A stretch of DNA of 42,557 bases from an uncultured Bacteroidales bacterium (GTDB lineage: Bacteria > Bacteroidota > Bacteroidia > Bacteroidales > Paludibacteraceae): positions 1-42,557 of the forward strand of contig CAKZZM010000102.1 of the NCBI GenBank assembly GCA_937885465.1, read 5' to 3'. The notes beneath the pieces are model-generated. The model had not been told where the DNA came from. It was given only the letters and a program-made list of their open reading frames with translations, and made no database searches. Made by a program: the position numbers and the translations under genes. Each line of letters opens with the position of its first letter. Within the stretch, counting starts at the first letter, position 1. This document shows positions 42,002 to 42,557 of this stretch, in pieces.

Positions 42002-42557
42002 TTATGCGGCATCTGCGGGTGTCCAAATCTTCAAAACATTGCTCGAATTTAGTCCTGCAAATTGGGTGTAGTTAGCGTTAGCGGCAAACTGAATAGACAG
42101 TTTACTACTGCTGCTTGTGCCTTGCGTACCATTCAGTATCTGTGCGTTTTGCACATACGAACTACCGCTTGAACCTTGTACATTGCAGTACATAACATTG
42201 CTATGTACAGTAAGATAGCGTATGTTGTTCCCGAACGAATTCCATCGGAAGTAGTTCCCGAATGTGTTGTTGTAACAATCGTTCCCGAATGTGTTGTTGT
42301 AACAATCGTTCCCGAACGTATTACCTCCGCAACTGTTCCCGAATGTGTTATATTGGAAGTAGTTCCCGAACGTATTACCTCCGCAACTGTTCCCGAACGT
42401 GTTATAATAGCAATCGTTCCCGAATGTGTTGTTGTAACAATCGTTCCCGAATGTGTTATAATAGCAATCGTTCCCGAATGTGTTATATTGGAAGTAGTTC
42501 CCGAACGAATTCCATCGGAAGTAGTTCCCGAACGTATTACCTCCGCAACTGTTCCCG
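42002..42557 (-). CDS. Phage tail-fibre-like protein of 9-residue repeats, partial (C-terminal part)
   Basis: The frame is open from the right edge to TAA at 42002-42004, 184 residues; the true start is outside the window. The N-terminal part present here is twelve complete 9-residue repeats of pattern NTFGNxxxx (NSFGN twice), then FGNNIRYLTVHSNVMYCNVQ and a Ser/Asn-rich end (GSSGSSYVQNAQILNGTQGT, then SSSSKLSIQFAANANYTQFA, ending WTPADAA). Such short Asn/Gly repeats suggest a beta-solenoid or beta-helix. Similar NTFGN arrays occur in Bacteroides phage proteins, probably receptor-binding fibres; that is from memory and inference. Confidence 0.72.
   Translation of the reverse strand, partial: GNSCGGNTFGNYFRWNSFGNYFQYNTFGNDCYYNTFGNDCYNNTFGNDCYYNTFGNSCGGNTFGNYFQYNTFGNSCGGNTFGNDCYNNTFGNDCYNNTFGNYFRWNSFGNNIRYLTVHSNVMYCNVQGSSGSSYVQNAQILNGTQGTSSSSKLSIQFAANANYTQFAGLNSSNVLKIWTPADAA
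42227..42557 (-). repeat. 27-bp tandem repeat array (12 complete copies, continues past edge)
   Basis: Units of exactly 27 bp start with GTTCCCGAA on the plus strand from 42227. Twelve complete copies and 7 bp of a thirteenth are present. Four-residue words vary while the FGN part stays constant: DCYN three times, SCGG three, YFRW two, YFQY two, DCYY two. Copies of one word are identical or nearly so at DNA level. There are no spacers, so this is not a CRISPR array. Confidence 0.95.

Noticed and set aside
42227..42557. CRISPR array or diversity-generating retroelement target
   Set aside because: The 27-bp units have no spacers and lie in an open coding frame. Variation is by whole words, not by adenine-specific changes, and no reverse transcriptase or template repeat is visible.

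Overview
This window is a stretch of a Bacteroidota chromosome, most likely order Bacteroidales. Four things point there. Promoters have the Bacteroidota form TTTG/TTG-N19..21-TAnnTTTG and Shine-Dalgarno sequences are rare. There is an nqr operon, a BamD / omega / CoaBC block, a GH105 hydrolase with a lipoprotein signal, and YicC-Gmk-NadD. The integrase is of the Bacteroides type. The species cannot be named from the sequence. Function calls come from motifs and remembered family features; no database search was run.

Layout. (1) 1-9100 is an accessory defence region. A tight minus-strand operon (DnaQ-like exonuclease, two-TM membrane protein, three-repeat small protein, GmrSD-like DUF262/DUF1524 protein) and a toxin/HTH-antitoxin-like pair lie between two direct repeats of about 120 bp. 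Each repeat abuts a strong terminator. Next comes a type II restriction-modification pair resembling HaeIII, restriction gene first, with a perfect 30-bp palindrome in the leader of the restriction gene. Upstream of that are the remains of a toxin-antitoxin pair (frameshifted antitoxin, toxin with two in-frame stops) and an unrecognised 37-residue arginine-rich repeat ORF.

(2) 9346-18080 is plus-strand housekeeping and envelope genes: ROK glucokinase, NodB-type deacetylase, DUF2851 protein, Ig-like lipoprotein whose signal peptide is written in 7-bp repeats, GH105 hydrolase, LysM/periplasmic-binding protein and a beta-barrel. (3) 18227-22913 is a glycan-type cluster: ATP-grasp, HAD and PIG-L deacetylase on plus, facing a GT4 glycosyltransferase and a DUF7033/deacetylase-like protein on minus.

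(4) 22924-38829 is core genome on the minus strand: rpoN, nqrEDCBA (nqrF is not here), lon, coaBC, omega, bamD, apbE, a putative porin, a small DNA-binding-like protein, nadD, gmk and yicC. ApbE is the family of enzyme that flavinylates the SGAT threonines seen in NqrB and NqrC. (5) 39081-42557 is the edge of a prophage or related integrated element: HELYH metalloprotein, two-anchor membrane protein, hypothetical protein, tyrosine integrase, and the C-terminal part of a protein built of 9-residue repeats that runs off the right end of the window.

Most worth following up: the repeat-flanked four-gene operon, the palindrome in front of the restriction gene combined with the unusual N-terminal extension of its methyltransferase, the 37-residue repeat ORF, the heptamer repeat inside a lipoprotein signal sequence, the divergent promoter/hairpin region upstream of nqrA, and the word-like 27-bp repeat array in the phage protein.
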